The translations under genes were made by a program, and so were the position numbers. From Klebsiella pneumoniae (GTDB lineage Bacteria > Pseudomonadota > Gammaproteobacteria > Ga0077536): a stretch of DNA of 41,006 nucleotides. The stretch is taken from contig CAMCQE010000021.1 in the NCBI GenBank assembly GCA_945876945.1, positions 1 through 41,006 on the forward strand, in the 5' to 3' direction. The notes below the pieces were generated by a model. It was not told the origin of the DNA, searched no databases, and saw only the letters and a list, made by a program, of their open reading frames with translations. Shown one piece after another: positions 26,950 to 36,249 of this stretch (the first letter of the stretch is position 1; every line of letters begins with the position of its first letter).

Positions 26950-28824
26950 CTAGGCTTTCTGCAGGGTTTCCCACCGCGCCTTGATTGCGGCTTCCATTTG
27001 CGGGACATCCAGCCCCGCCTCGCGCAGCATGTCTTCACGCGCTCCGTGCTGAATGAAGCAATCGGGCAAGCCGAGGTGCAAAACCTGAGCGGCAACGCCG
27101 TGTTCGGCCAGCGCCTCGGTTACGGCGCCACCGGCACCGCCCACAATGGTGTTTTCGTCCAGCGTGACCAGCAAATCGTGGGACGCGGCCATCTTCAACA
27201 CCAGCTCGGCATCGATGGGTTTGATGAAGCGCATGTTGACCACCGTGGCATCCAGACGCGCCCCGATTTCTTCCGCCGCCGCCACGAGACTACCAAAGGC
27301 CAAGAGTGCGATGCCGCGCCCTTCGCGCCGAATTTCGGCTTTACCAATCGGCAGGCAGGTCATCTGCTTCTCGACCGGCACCCCGGTGCCGCCGCCGCGC
27401 GGGTAGCGCACCGCTGCAGGACCATCAACGCAAAAGCCGGTGTAGAGCATCTGGCGGCATTCGTTCTCATCGGCAGGGGCCATGAACACAAGCCCCGGCA
27501 TACAGCGCATGAAACTCACGTCGAAACTGCCGTTGTGGGTAGGTCCATCGGCGCCCACTACCCCGGCACGGTCGATGGCGAACAACACGGGCAGGCCCTG
27601 CGTCACCACGTCGTGCACAGCCTGATCGTAGCCGCGCTGCAGGAAGGTGGAGTAAATCGCTACGACCGGCTTTACGCCGTCGCAGGCCATGCCGGCGGCA
27701 ACCGCCACGGCATGCTGTTCGGCGATCGCGACGTCGAAATAGCGGTCCGGATATTCGCGGGCATAACGCACGAGACCCGAGCCTTCGCGCATCGCCGGCG
27801 TAATGGCAACGAGGCGGGGGTCTTGCGCGGCCATATCGCAAATCCACTCGCCGAATACGTCGCTGTAGCTGAGTTTGGGCGTTTTGCCGGACGGCACGAT
27901 GCCCACAGAAGGATCAAACGGCGACACTCCGTGATATTTGACGGGGTCGGCTTCGGCCGGGGCATATCCTTTGCCCTTCTTGGTGATGATGTGCAAAAAC
28001 TGGGGGCCGCTCAGTTCCTTGATGTTCTTCAAGGTCGACAACAGCGTGGGCAGATGGTGCCCATCGATCGGGCCGATGTAGTTGAACCCGAATTCTTCGA
28101 ACAGGGTGCCGGGAACAACCAGACCTTTCACATGCTCTTCGGCTCGCCGCGCCAGTTCCCACACGTTAGGCATCTGCGACAGCACTTTCTTGCTGCCTTC
28201 GCGCACCGTGGTGTAGAGCTTGCCGGAAATCAGCTGCGCGAAGCGATTGGCCAAGGCGCCAACGTTGGGCGAAATCGACATGTTGTTGTCGTTGAGGATC
28301 ACCAGCAGGTCGGTGCCGGTATCGCCCGCATGATTGAGGGCTTCAAACGCAAGGCCTGCGGTAATGCCGCCGTCGCCAATTACCGCGACCGCGCGACGTC
28401 CGCTACCGGTTTGCTTGGCGGCGATGGCCATGCCGAGGGCGGCGCTGATGGAGGTGCTGGAATGGCCAACACCAAAGGCGTCGTACGGGCTTTCCTCGCG
28501 TTTGGGAAATGGGGCCACACCCTGCCATTGGCGGATGGTGTGCATCCGGTCGCGCCGACCGGTAAGAATTTTATGGGGATAGGCCTGATGCCCCACGTCC
28601 CACACCAGACGATCTTCTGGCGTGTTGTAGAGGTAGTGCAAGGCGACGGTGAGTTCCACCGAACCCAGGCCGGCGGCGAAATGTCCACCGCTTTGGCTGA
28701 CAGAATCCAGCAGGTATCCGCGAAGTTCGCGCGCCACCTGTTCCAGAGACGATTCTGGTAGTGCGCGTAAATCATGGGGTGAGTTAATCCGCGAGAGTAG
28801 CGGATACTGGCTTTGCTCGGTCAT
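26950..28824 (-). CDS. dxs: 1-deoxy-D-xylulose-5-phosphate synthase
   Basis: A 624-residue TPP enzyme condensing pyruvate with glyceraldehyde 3-phosphate, the first and flux-controlling step of the MEP pathway. Visible are [31 protein letters not shown], the TPP motif [14 protein letters not shown] through [13 protein letters not shown], and the transketolase-like C-terminal half ([23 protein letters not shown]). Full length. It stands between two hopanoid operons, so it probably supports their precursor demand. A candidate promoter lies about 50 bases upstream. The adjacent 235-base region (28825-29059) is the only sizeable intergenic gap between dxs and hpnH and should hold the promoters of both. 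Confidence 0.97.
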   Translation of the reverse strand: MTEQSQYPLLSRINSPHDLRALPESSLEQVARELRGYLLDSVSQSGGHFAAGLGSVELTVALHYLYNTPEDRLVWDVGHQAYPHKILTGRRDRMHTIRQWQGVAPFPKREESPYDAFGVGHSSTSISAALGMAIAAKQTGSGRRAVAVIGDGGITAGLAFEALNHAGDTGTDLLVILNDNNMSISPNVGALANRFAQLISGKLYTTVREGSKKVLSQMPNVWELARRAEEHVKGLVVPGTLFEEFGFNYIGPIDGHHLPTLLSTLKNIKELSGPQFLHIITKKGKGYAPAEADPVKYHGVSPFDPSVGIVPSGKTPKLSYSDVFGEWICDMAAQDPRLVAITPAMREGSGLVRYAREYPDRYFDVAIAEQHAVAVAAGMACDGVKPVVAIYSTFLQRGYDQAVHDVVTQGLPVLFAIDRAGVVGADGPTHNGSFDVSFMRCMPGLVFMAPADENECRQMLYTGFCVDGPAAVRYPRGGGTGVPVEKQMTCLPIGKAEIRREGRGIALLAFGSLVAAAEEIGARLDATVVNMRFIKPIDAELVLKMAASHDLLVTLDENTIVGGAGGAVTEALAEHGVAAQVLHLGLPDCFIQHGAREDMLREAGLDVPQMEAAIKARWETLQKA

Positions 28825-28871
28825 TTTATAGTCCGCAATGGGGAACCCGTCGCGCCGCGATCGGACTTTGG

Positions 28872-28900
28872 ATTATGGATAGCGTGGCGAGGCCTTGCAA
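28872..28900 (-). promoter_or_regulatory. Candidate sigma-70 promoter of dxs
   Basis: On the minus strand TTGCAA (28895-28900, 4 of 6) and CATAAT (28872-28877, 5 of 6) are 17 bases apart. Transcription would begin near 28865, about 40 bases before the dxs ATG. Confidence 0.5.
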
Positions 28901-29059
28901 GCCAAGGGGCTGAGCAGGGCCGGTTCGCTGCACCTGCGTCATTGGATGCAGGCGTGCGCTTCCGATGCTTTTATCAATGTCGTACCATGCCCAGCTTCCA
29001 GCCTATTAATCCTTTGAATCGCAGTGGTTTATTGCCAGCTGCCCCGGGGTCTTCAAAGC

Positions 29060-30190
29060 ATGAGTGTTCCGTTTATCCAACAGTACCGAGTCGCCCGCTA
29101 CATCATCAGCAACAAGCTGCGCGGGATTAAACGCTACCCTCTCGTCCTGATGCTTGAACCCCTCTTCCGTTGCAATCTGGCCTGCGCTGGCTGCGGCAAG
29201 ATTGATTATCCAGACGAGATTCTCGACAAGCGCCTCAGCGTTGAAGAATGCATGCAGGCGGTTGATGAAAGTGGCGCGCCGGTGGTGTCTATCGCCGGTG
29301 GCGAGCCGCTGATTCACAAAGAAATGGCCCAGATCGTCAAAGGCTATGTGGAACGCAAGAAGTTCGTTTATCTCTGCACCAACGCGCTCCTGCTCGACCG
29401 CAAGATGGACGAATACACCCCGTCGCCCTATCTGACCTTCTCCATCCATCTCGATGGCAACAAGGAACGGCATGACAACTCGGTCTGCCGTGAGGGCGTG
29501 TATGAAAAGTGCGAGCAGGTCATTCGCAAAGCCCGCGCGCGCGGTTTCCGGGTAACGGTCAACTGCACCCTCTTCCAGGGCGAAACTGCCCCGGAAATCG
29601 GCCAGTTCATGGACCGCATGATGGCGCTTGACGTTGAGGCAGTGACGATGTCGCCCGGCTACAGCTACGAGCGTGCGCCACGGCAGGACGTCTTCCTGAA
29701 GCGCGAATCCAGCAAGCAACTCTTCCGGGATATTTTCAAACTCGGGCAAGGCAAGAAGTGGCGCTTTAACCAGTCGCCGCTGTACATGGATTTTCTGGCC
29801 GGTAACCAAACCTATCACTGCACGCCGTGGGGCGCGGTCACGCGCAACGTCTTCGGCTGGCAGAAACCCTGCTATCTGCTGGTGGGCGAGGGTTACGCCA
29901 AGACCTTTGACGCCCTCATGAATGAGACGGAGTGGGATCGCTACGGCACCGGGGTCAACCCCAAATGCGCCAACTGCATGATGCATTGCGGTTATGAAAT
30001 GACCGCCGTCGACGACACCTTTTCCCACCCGTTGAAAGCCGCCAAGGTGGCCTTCTTTGGTCCCAAAACCTCCGGACCGATGGCGCCGGAAGTCCCGTTC
30101 CGTTATCCGGAGCCAGTGCCCAACGCACCCCGACCGGTTGCGATCGCCGACAGCGACGCCGACAACAGTTCCAGCAAGCGCGTCGCCTGA
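29060..30190 (+). CDS. hpnH: Adenosylhopane synthase HpnH (radical SAM)
   Basis: A 376-residue radical SAM enzyme that joins the 5'-deoxyadenosyl group to diploptene (hopene), creating adenosylhopane, the entry to all C35 hopanoids. The cluster motif CNLACAGC holds Cys38, Cys42 and Cys45, in the hallmark stretch YPLVLMLEPLFRC. The C-terminal NPKCANCMMHCGYE carries further cysteines typical of the family. The ATG at 29060 matches known HpnH N-termini (MSVPF), so the 12 extra codons upstream were left out. It starts the second hopanoid operon, hpnH-hpnB-hpnM-mlaA. HpnG, which acts on its product, is in the first operon. Confidence 0.96.
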   Translation: MSVPFIQQYRVARYIISNKLRGIKRYPLVLMLEPLFRCNLACAGCGKIDYPDEILDKRLSVEECMQAVDESGAPVVSIAGGEPLIHKEMAQIVKGYVERKKFVYLCTNALLLDRKMDEYTPSPYLTFSIHLDGNKERHDNSVCREGVYEKCEQVIRKARARGFRVTVNCTLFQGETAPEIGQFMDRMMALDVEAVTMSPGYSYERAPRQDVFLKRESSKQLFRDIFKLGQGKKWRFNQSPLYMDFLAGNQTYHCTPWGAVTRNVFGWQKPCYLLVGEGYAKTFDALMNETEWDRYGTGVNPKCANCMMHCGYEMTAVDDTFSHPLKAAKVAFFGPKTSGPMAPEVPFRYPEPVPNAPRPVAIADSDADNSSSKRVA

Positions 30191-30241
30191 CGCGCATTTG
30201 ACCCCTGGCTGCTAGCACCTGGCATTGAGGGGGTCGTAGCG

Positions 30242-31360
30242 ATGTGGGTGTGGGTGCTACTTTCTGCGGGCCTCTGGGCGGCAATTTTGTTGCTGCCCTG
30301 GCGCCCATGGGGAACCTCCGAGCAGATCTCGGCTGCCGCCCCGGGCGCTCTCGCCGGCTTGGGTGGCGTCACGGCGCTGGTGCCCGCCCGCAATGAGGTT
30401 TCCTGCATCGGTACCACCTTGCCAAAGCTTGCTGCGCAGGGCGAACTGGCCCGAATCATTCTGATAGACGATGAAAGCGATGATGGCACCGGCGAATTGG
30501 CGCGGAGCCTCGGGATACCGGCCCTCACAGTGTTATCCGGCCAACGCTCACCCGGCGGATGGTCAGGCAAGCTTTGGGCGCTGGAGCAAGGCCTGCAAGA
30601 GGTCGACTCGCCCTATGTGCTACTGATGGACGCCGACATCGCACTCGAACCCGGCATTCTCGATGCGCTTTTGGGCAAGTTGCAGCGTGAGTCCCTCGAT
30701 CTGGTGTCGGTGATGGCAGCGCTGTCGATGCATACCTGGTGGGAGCGTCTCCTCATCCCGCCGTTTATCTACTTCTTCAAGATGATTTACCCCTTCGCGC
30801 TAGCCAATAGTCAGCACCGAATGGTGGCCGCCGCCGCTGGGGGTTGCATCCTCATCAGAACCGAAACCTTGCGCGGCATTGGCGGCTTTGCAGCGCTGCG
30901 CAACGCGCTAATCGACGACTGTACCCTGGCCAGAGTCGTGAAAAACCAGGGTGGCAAAACCTGGCTTGGTTTATCGCGGGATGTTGCCGCCGCACGGCCT
31001 TACGAATCCGTCGGCGCAATCTGGAATATGGTCGCCCGAACAGCCTTTACCCAGTTGCGCTATTCGAAGGGCCTGCTGGCGGTCTGCACCTTGCTGCTGA
31101 TAGTGACCTTCGTCATGCCAATTGCCGGGCTCTTCTCGGGCCAGCCCAACACCAGGCTGGTCGCCCTCGGGGCATGCCTCGCGATGTCCGCGAGCTACTT
31201 ACCCATCCTGCGTTACTATGGCCGCCCCGTGCTCTGGGCGCTGACCTTGCCCTTGGCTGCCAGCCTTTATCTGGCGATGACATGGACTTCCGCCATACGC
31301 TACTTCCGCGGTGAACGTTCCCGTTGGAAAAATCGCAGCTATGAGCGTGACCCTTCCTGA
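30242..31360 (+). CDS. hpnB: Hopanoid-associated glycosyltransferase HpnB
   Basis: A 372-residue membrane-anchored family 2 glycosyltransferase. There is an N-terminal membrane segment, then the GT-A core with ALVPARNEV (about residues 44-52), ILIDDESDDGTG, PGGWSGKLWALEQG, LLMDADIALEPG and the acceptor-side LIDDCTLA. The C-terminus has three to four hydrophobic helices. LIPPFIYFFKMIYPFALAN is split here as LIPPFIYFFKMIYPF and is typical of HpnB. The family is found in hopanoid loci and is thought to glycosylate hopanoid side chains, but the sugar is unknown. It follows hpnH by 51 bases, with a GAGGGGG ribosome binding site. Confidence 0.88.
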   Translation: MWVWVLLSAGLWAAILLLPWRPWGTSEQISAAAPGALAGLGGVTALVPARNEVSCIGTTLPKLAAQGELARIILIDDESDDGTGELARSLGIPALTVLSGQRSPGGWSGKLWALEQGLQEVDSPYVLLMDADIALEPGILDALLGKLQRESLDLVSVMAALSMHTWWERLLIPPFIYFFKMIYPFALANSQHRMVAAAAGGCILIRTETLRGIGGFAALRNALIDDCTLARVVKNQGGKTWLGLSRDVAAARPYESVGAIWNMVARTAFTQLRYSKGLLAVCTLLLIVTFVMPIAGLFSGQPNTRLVALGACLAMSASYLPILRYYGRPVLWALTLPLAASLYLAMTWTSAIRYFRGERSRWKNRSYERDPS

Positions 31361-31378
31361 GCGTTTAAGGACTACATC

Positions 31379-31978
31379 ATGCTGAAATCCCTTCGCCTCT
31401 TGCTCTCCTTGTGCCTGCTTGGCGCTTCTGGCCTCGCTACGGCCGCCGAAGCTACCGCTGTCGTCGACACCTTACACAGCGCCTTGCTGGAGACGATGAA
31501 GAACGCCACAACCCTGGGCTTCAAAGGCCGCATGGAAAAACTCGGTCCGGTGCTCGACAGCACTTTCGATTTTCCGTCAATCGCGAAGGTGGTGACCGGC
31601 CGACACTGGCAAAGCTTGCCCGAAGATAAACGCCAAGCCTTCATCAAAGCCTTCCGTGACCTGAGCGTCGCCACCTACGCCGAAAATTTCTCCGGCTTCG
31701 GTGGGGAAAGCTTTGAAACGCTAGGTCACGAGCAGAAGAAAAATTCGGAGCTGGTGCGTACCAACATCGTGACGGGCGATGCGAAAAGGGTCTCACTCAA
31801 CTATGTGCTGACCAAGAATGGAGAGGAGTGGCACATTGTGAATGTGGTCGCCGAAGGCGTCTCCGATCTCGCACTCAAACGCTCTGAGTACGACGGCATC
31901 ATTGGCGCCGAAGGCATTGATTCGCTGGTTGCGAAACTCAATGGCAAGGTTGCATCATACGTGGCGGCCGGCAAGTAA
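31379..31978 (+). CDS. hpnM: MlaC/Ttg2D-like periplasmic lipid-binding protein, HpnM type
   Basis: A 199-residue protein with a signal peptide ending in ATAAEA and an MlaC-like domain (FDFPSIAKVVTGRHW, LSVATYAENFSGFGG, NGEEWHIVNVVAEGVSDLALKR). MlaC proteins carry phospholipids between the outer and inner membranes; the HpnM version is found in hopanoid loci and is presumed to carry hopanoids or related lipids through the periplasm. It sits 18 bases after hpnB and is followed by mlaA, while the mlaFEDB transporter genes are not in the window. It may be a second, hopanoid-linked Mla-type system. Confidence 0.85.
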   Translation: MLKSLRLLLSLCLLGASGLATAAEATAVVDTLHSALLETMKNATTLGFKGRMEKLGPVLDSTFDFPSIAKVVTGRHWQSLPEDKRQAFIKAFRDLSVATYAENFSGFGGESFETLGHEQKKNSELVRTNIVTGDAKRVSLNYVLTKNGEEWHIVNVVAEGVSDLALKRSEYDGIIGAEGIDSLVAKLNGKVASYVAAGK

Positions 31979-32040
31979 ATTGCCGCGCTTTTGTGCGCTT
32001 CTACAGCGGAACCGAACTCCTCGGCTGGAACCCTGACATC

Positions 32041-32814
32041 ATGAAAAAAGAATCGGTGACACGTTCGCTCATCGCCCTTGGCCTAACAACATTGCTCGGC
32101 GGATGTGCAACGTCCCAAACAAATACGGCTTCCAACGACCCGTGGGAAAAGCCAAACCGTGCGATTTACAACTTCAACGACAGCCTTGACCGCAATTTCT
32201 TTGTGCCGGTCGCCAAAGGCTACGTGTGGGCCACGCCGAAACCGGTTCGGGCCAGCGTCACCAACGCCTTCGATAACGTGTCCTATCTGAACGTCATCGC
32301 GAACAACCTGCTGCAGGCCAAGTTCACCGGCGCCGCCGTCGGCACGGGTCGATTTCTCGTGAATAGCACGGTGGGCATCGGCGGCCTTTTCGATCCTGCC
32401 ACCAGTATGGGACTGCCGCTGTCAGACGAAGATTTGGGGCAGACGTTCGGCAAGTGGGGAATGGGCGAAGGACGCTATGTGGTGCTTCCGCTTACGGGAC
32501 CGAACTCGGTCCGAGACTTACCCAACGTCGCCTCGGCCGCGGCACTCAACCCGCTCGTCTACCTGACGGCGGCCGTCACGGTTCCTTTGGGCGTGTTGCA
32601 GACCATCAACATGCGCGCCAACTTGCTGGAAGAAACGAATATCCGCGATCAGGCCGCGCTTGACCCGTATACCTTCGTCCGCGAAGCCTATCGCCAGCGG
32701 CGCGAATTCCTGATTTACGACGGCAATCCGCCGAGCGAGAGCATCGACGATTACCTCAACGCTCCCGATGAACCAAAAGCTGCCGACGAATCCTCGGTGC
32801 TTAAGGTCTACTAA
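32041..32814 (+). CDS. mlaA: MlaA/VacJ-family outer membrane lipoprotein
   Basis: A 257-residue lipoprotein with lipobox LLGGC (Cys22). The VacJ/MlaA domain contains DPWEKPNRAIYNFNDSLDR (split as DPWEKPNRAIYNFND), RFLVNSTVGIGGLFDPA, LGQTFGKWGMGEGRYVVLP and GPNSVRD. MlaA removes phospholipids from the outer leaflet of the outer membrane and passes them to MlaC. Its partner here is the HpnM-type protein 62 bases upstream. The ATG at 32041 was chosen because it starts the signal peptide. An open frame from 31993 has no signal. The MlaA-HpnM pair ends the second hopanoid operon. Confidence 0.93.
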   Translation: MKKESVTRSLIALGLTTLLGGCATSQTNTASNDPWEKPNRAIYNFNDSLDRNFFVPVAKGYVWATPKPVRASVTNAFDNVSYLNVIANNLLQAKFTGAAVGTGRFLVNSTVGIGGLFDPATSMGLPLSDEDLGQTFGKWGMGEGRYVVLPLTGPNSVRDLPNVASAAALNPLVYLTAAVTVPLGVLQTINMRANLLEETNIRDQAALDPYTFVREAYRQRREFLIYDGNPPSESIDDYLNAPDEPKAADESSVLKVY

Positions 32815-32821
32815 CCGCCTG

Positions 32822-34051
32822 CTATGGCTTTGACGGGGTGGCGCTCGCCGCCTCGTCGAGAATCTCCAGCCAGTGTCGAACTGGCGTCCTCATGCCATTC
32901 TCCAGATGGAGCAGGCATCCAATATTTGAAGTCGCCACCAGACCGGGTTTTCCCGCTTCCAGCGCAGCAACCTTCCGTTTTTTCAGCGCCGCACTCATGC
33001 CGGGTTGAAGCAGGGAATAAGCGCCTGCGGACCCACAACACAAATGCCCATCCGCCACCGGGGTGAGCGGTGCACCGGCTGCCGCCAACAGGGCTTCAAT
33101 GCGGCCACCGCCGCGTAATCCGTGTTGCAGCGAGCAGGGTGTTTGGGTGGCAATCGGTGTCGAGAGGTTCAATCCAAGACTATGGATATCTGCCGGTTGA
33201 ATGGCTTCGGTGGCGTCCTTTACTCGTTCCGCAATCAGACGCGCACGCTCGGCATATACCGGATCGTCGGCGAGCACGACCGCGTACTCTTTCAGAAAGG
33301 TCGTACAGCCGCTCGCCGTACTCAGCACGCCTTCTGCGCCGGCCAGTAAAGCCTTCGACCAGGCATCGATGTTCCGACGCATCTGGTCTTTAGCGTCTTC
33401 GTGCGCGCCCAGGTGATAGGCCAGCGCGCCACAGCAACCGCTGCCGGGTGCCACCACCAAGGATTGTCCGCATCGATCGAGCAGGCGGGCCGCTGCGGCA
33501 TCGATCGATGGCCGTACCGCAGATTGCACACAGCCTTTTAGCGCCACCCAGCGCCGCGGATGTCGCACGCCGGGCCATGTGCCGGCCTCGCGCGCCACCG
33601 GGATGCGGCGGGCGAGCCGGGCCGGTAGCAGCGGTCGGAAGACACGCCCGATCTGCAATAACCATCCGAAGCCGCGTGATGGAATCGCCCGCCGAATCAG
33701 CCATCGCGCAACGCGTGGCCCAATGCCGCGCGGCACCTGCGCATCTAGCAGCGGCTTCGCGATATCCAGCAAACGGCCATAGCGCACGCCCGAGGGACAG
33801 GTTGTCTCGCAGGAGCGACAGGTCAAACAGCGGTCGAGATGCAGTTGCGTTTCGGCGCTGACGGCCGTGCCTTCCAGCAATGACTTGATTTGATAAATGC
33901 GGCCGCGCGGACCATCGCGCTCGTCACCGGTGAGCTGATAGGTGGGGCATGTCGCATTACAAAATCCACAGTGCACGCAGGCCCGAAGGATCGATTCAGC
34001 CTCGACGCCCTCTTTCGTATTCGCAATATCGGCGGCGAGTCGAGCGCGCAT
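32822..34051 (-). CDS. glcF: Glycolate oxidase iron-sulfur subunit GlcF
   Basis: A 409-residue subunit with two [4Fe-4S] motifs near the N-terminus: CVHCGFCNATCP (Cys25, 28, 31, 35) and CLTCRSCETTCP (Cys75, 78, 81, 85). Two CCG cysteine-rich domains follow (GSGCCGALAYH and CCGSAGAYSL), as in GlcF and other heterodisulfide reductase-like electron carriers. It accepts electrons from the flavin subunits of glycolate oxidase. It is the last gene of the minus-strand unit and starts 2 bases after glcE. The catalytic subunit GlcD is not in the window. Confidence 0.93.
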   Translation of the reverse strand: MRARLAADIANTKEGVEAESILRACVHCGFCNATCPTYQLTGDERDGPRGRIYQIKSLLEGTAVSAETQLHLDRCLTCRSCETTCPSGVRYGRLLDIAKPLLDAQVPRGIGPRVARWLIRRAIPSRGFGWLLQIGRVFRPLLPARLARRIPVAREAGTWPGVRHPRRWVALKGCVQSAVRPSIDAAAARLLDRCGQSLVVAPGSGCCGALAYHLGAHEDAKDQMRRNIDAWSKALLAGAEGVLSTASGCTTFLKEYAVVLADDPVYAERARLIAERVKDATEAIQPADIHSLGLNLSTPIATQTPCSLQHGLRGGGRIEALLAAAGAPLTPVADGHLCCGSAGAYSLLQPGMSAALKKRKVAALEAGKPGLVATSNIGCLLHLENGMRTPVRHWLEILDEAASATPSKP

Positions 34052-34053
34052 GT

Positions 34054-35130
34054 TTAGCCTTCCTCGGCAGAAAGTTCAGGATTAAACAGGCCATCCGGAT
34101 CAAAACTCTGCCGGAGTCGGGATTCGAGCGCGCGGCGAGCCGGGGGCAAATCTGCGTCGCGCCGGGCGTAGGAAGCATCGAATCGCCGTGCGTAACCGCC
34201 GGCTGCCGCCGCACGGGCTTTGATGTCGAAGTCATCGGCAGCACTTTTTAACCAGCGCTGCCCGCCGCCCCAATCCCATAGCACCGCGCCAGGAATATCC
34301 ACTGGCGGCGCCGCCGGCGGCAGCACCAGCCGCCATAGCGGGGTCGGCGATTGGAAAAACGGGAGCTGCCAATCGCGTAGCTGGGTCCAGAAATCACTGG
34401 TTTCCCCGACCGCGCCGGCCGGCAGCGAATCAACGGCCGCCACGACCGCAGACTCGGCGCCGGCAAATCTCACATGCAGGCACTCTCCGTCGTGGCAGAG
34501 TCCGGTTAAGGGCCAGGGTTGGCTGCCCGCAGATTGCATCCAGACTTGCGCTTCTGACAGCGGCATCGGCCAACGCAGACAGCGCACCAGCGCCGGCCTC
34601 GGCACCACTCGCACGGCCAGTTGAAGCATCGGCCCAAATGCGCCCCAGGCGCCGACGACCAGACGCGAGACGTCATATCCGGCCACGTTCTTCATGACCT
34701 TGCCGCCAAACTGCAGCACTTCGCCGCGAGTACTCAGCAGGGCAAGGCCTAGCACATGGTCGCGAACGGCAGCGGCATACGGGCGCGCTGGGCCAGATAA
34801 ACCGGTGGCGATTACGCCGCCAAGCGTTGCGCCTGCCGCGCTGCGCGGCGGCTCGAATGCGAGTTGTTGGCCGTGCTCGGCGAGAAGGGCTTCGATCTCA
34901 AGCAGGCGGGTTCCGGCACGGGCGACGATCACCAGTTCGGAGGGGGCGTAATCAATGACGCCCGCGTAGTCGGCAAGGGAAAGCGGCTCGCCCTCAGGCT
35001 TGGGCCGTAAGCATTGGTGGGTGCCGCCGCCATGCAGGCTGAGCGGGGTGCGCGTTCTTGCTGCCTTCGTCACCCGCTCGCGGAGTGAGGCCAGAACCTC
35101 TGTCGCGCGAGTGTCGATCGGCGCGTCCAT
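34054..35130 (-). CDS. glcE: Glycolate oxidase FAD-binding subunit GlcE
   Basis: A 358-residue FAD-binding PCMH-type protein: LSLHGGGTHQ, ATLGGVIATGLSGPARPYA and GGKVMKNVAGYDVSRLVVGAWGAFG (given here as GGKVMKNVAGYDVSRL) are characteristic of GlcE. The C-terminus ends in the usual LRQSFDPDGLFNP. GlcE works with GlcD and GlcF in oxidising glycolate to glyoxylate. Here it stands 12 bases after aroC, and glcD, which normally precedes it, is missing. Confidence 0.92.
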   Translation of the reverse strand: MDAPIDTRATEVLASLRERVTKAARTRTPLSLHGGGTHQCLRPKPEGEPLSLADYAGVIDYAPSELVIVARAGTRLLEIEALLAEHGQQLAFEPPRSAAGATLGGVIATGLSGPARPYAAAVRDHVLGLALLSTRGEVLQFGGKVMKNVAGYDVSRLVVGAWGAFGPMLQLAVRVVPRPALVRCLRWPMPLSEAQVWMQSAGSQPWPLTGLCHDGECLHVRFAGAESAVVAAVDSLPAGAVGETSDFWTQLRDWQLPFFQSPTPLWRLVLPPAAPPVDIPGAVLWDWGGGQRWLKSAADDFDIKARAAAAGGYARRFDASYARRDADLPPARRALESRLRQSFDPDGLFNPELSAEEG

Positions 35131-35142
35131 GGCGGCAGCCGC

Positions 35143-36240
35143 TCAGCGCGGTCTGCAGATATCGGGCACTCCCGATTGGACGTCGGCATTTTGCGCCCGG
35201 TGCCGGAGCGCATGGTCCATCAGCACCAGCGCCAACATCGCCTCTGCCACGGGGACCGCGCGGATCCCGACGCAAGGATCGTGACGCCCCAAGGTTTCGA
35301 TGGTCGTGGGCGTCCCATCAACATCAATCGTCTCACCGCTCAGGCGGATGCTGGAGGTGGGCTTCAAGGCCATGCTGACCAGAATGTCCTGCCCGGTCGA
35401 CAAGCCACCGAGCACGCCACCGGCGTGATTACTGAGAAAACCCGTGGGCGTCATTTCATCGCGATGCACGGTGCCGCGTTGGTTGACGGTCGCAAATCCA
35501 TCACCAATTTCCACCCCCTTCACCGCGTTCAAGCCCATCATGGCCTTGGCGATGTCGGCATCGAGTCGGTCGAACACCGGCTCGCCCCAGCCCGGCGGCA
35601 CACCGCGCGCAATCAGATTCACCCGCGCGCCGATGGAGTCACCGCTCTTGCGTAAGGCGTCCATGAACGACTCCAGTTCGGCAACGCGGTCCGGCGCGGC
35701 GCAGAAAAACGGGTTTTCCGCCGTTGCTTCAAGATTCTCACAAGGCAGTTCAATGGGGCCTAGCTGGGCGAGATAGCCGGCGATGGTGATGCCGTACCGC
35801 TCGAACAGAAATTTCTTCGCAATTCCAGCGGCGGCCACGCGCACGCAGGTCTCGCGCGCCGAGGCCCGACCACCGCCACGATAATCGCGCAAACCGTATT
35901 TGTGCTGATAGGCGTAGTCGGCGTGACCGGGGCGAAATTTGTCTTTGATGTTGCCGTAGTCTTTGGATTTCTGATCGGTGTTCTCGATCACAAAGCCAAT
36001 GGGCGTACCGGTCGTCACGCCATCAAACACGCCCGACATGATGCGAACTTCGTCCGGCTCCCGGCGCTGCGTGGTATGGCGCGACTGGCCGGGCTTACGC
36101 CGGTCGAGATCGCGCTGGAGATCGGCCTCTGACAGCCTTAATCCCGGCGGACAGCCGTCGACAATGCCGACATAACCCGCGCCGTGGCTTTCGCCCGCGC
36201 TCGTGACGCTGAACAGCGTTCCAAAAGTATTTCCTGACAT
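35143..36240 (-). CDS. aroC: Chorismate synthase
   Basis: A 365-residue FMN-dependent enzyme making chorismate from EPSP, the last shikimate step. The three family signatures are present: [18 protein letters not shown] (residues 16-33), [18 protein letters not shown] split as [11 protein letters not shown], and [17 protein letters not shown]. Length is normal. It is 9 bases after prmB, the usual gammaproteobacterial neighbour, and 12 bases before glcE. Confidence 0.97.
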   Translation of the reverse strand: MSGNTFGTLFSVTSAGESHGAGYVGIVDGCPPGLRLSEADLQRDLDRRKPGQSRHTTQRREPDEVRIMSGVFDGVTTGTPIGFVIENTDQKSKDYGNIKDKFRPGHADYAYQHKYGLRDYRGGGRASARETCVRVAAAGIAKKFLFERYGITIAGYLAQLGPIELPCENLEATAENPFFCAAPDRVAELESFMDALRKSGDSIGARVNLIARGVPPGWGEPVFDRLDADIAKAMMGLNAVKGVEIGDGFATVNQRGTVHRDEMTPTGFLSNHAGGVLGGLSTGQDILVSMALKPTSSIRLSGETIDVDGTPTTIETLGRHDPCVGIRAVPVAEAMLALVLMDHALRHRAQNADVQSGVPDICRPR

Positions 36241-36249
36241 GCCTGCATT

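Noticed and set aside
26998-28761. 587-codon open frame antisense to dxs
   Set aside because: It lies entirely opposite dxs, has His/Arg/Gly-rich composition without family motifs, and is the expected result of high GC at third codon positions.
28901-29059. Promoter for hpnH
   Set aside because: Only weak matches (for example TTCCGA-17-TACCAT near 28960-28988) were found; too poor to list as a feature.
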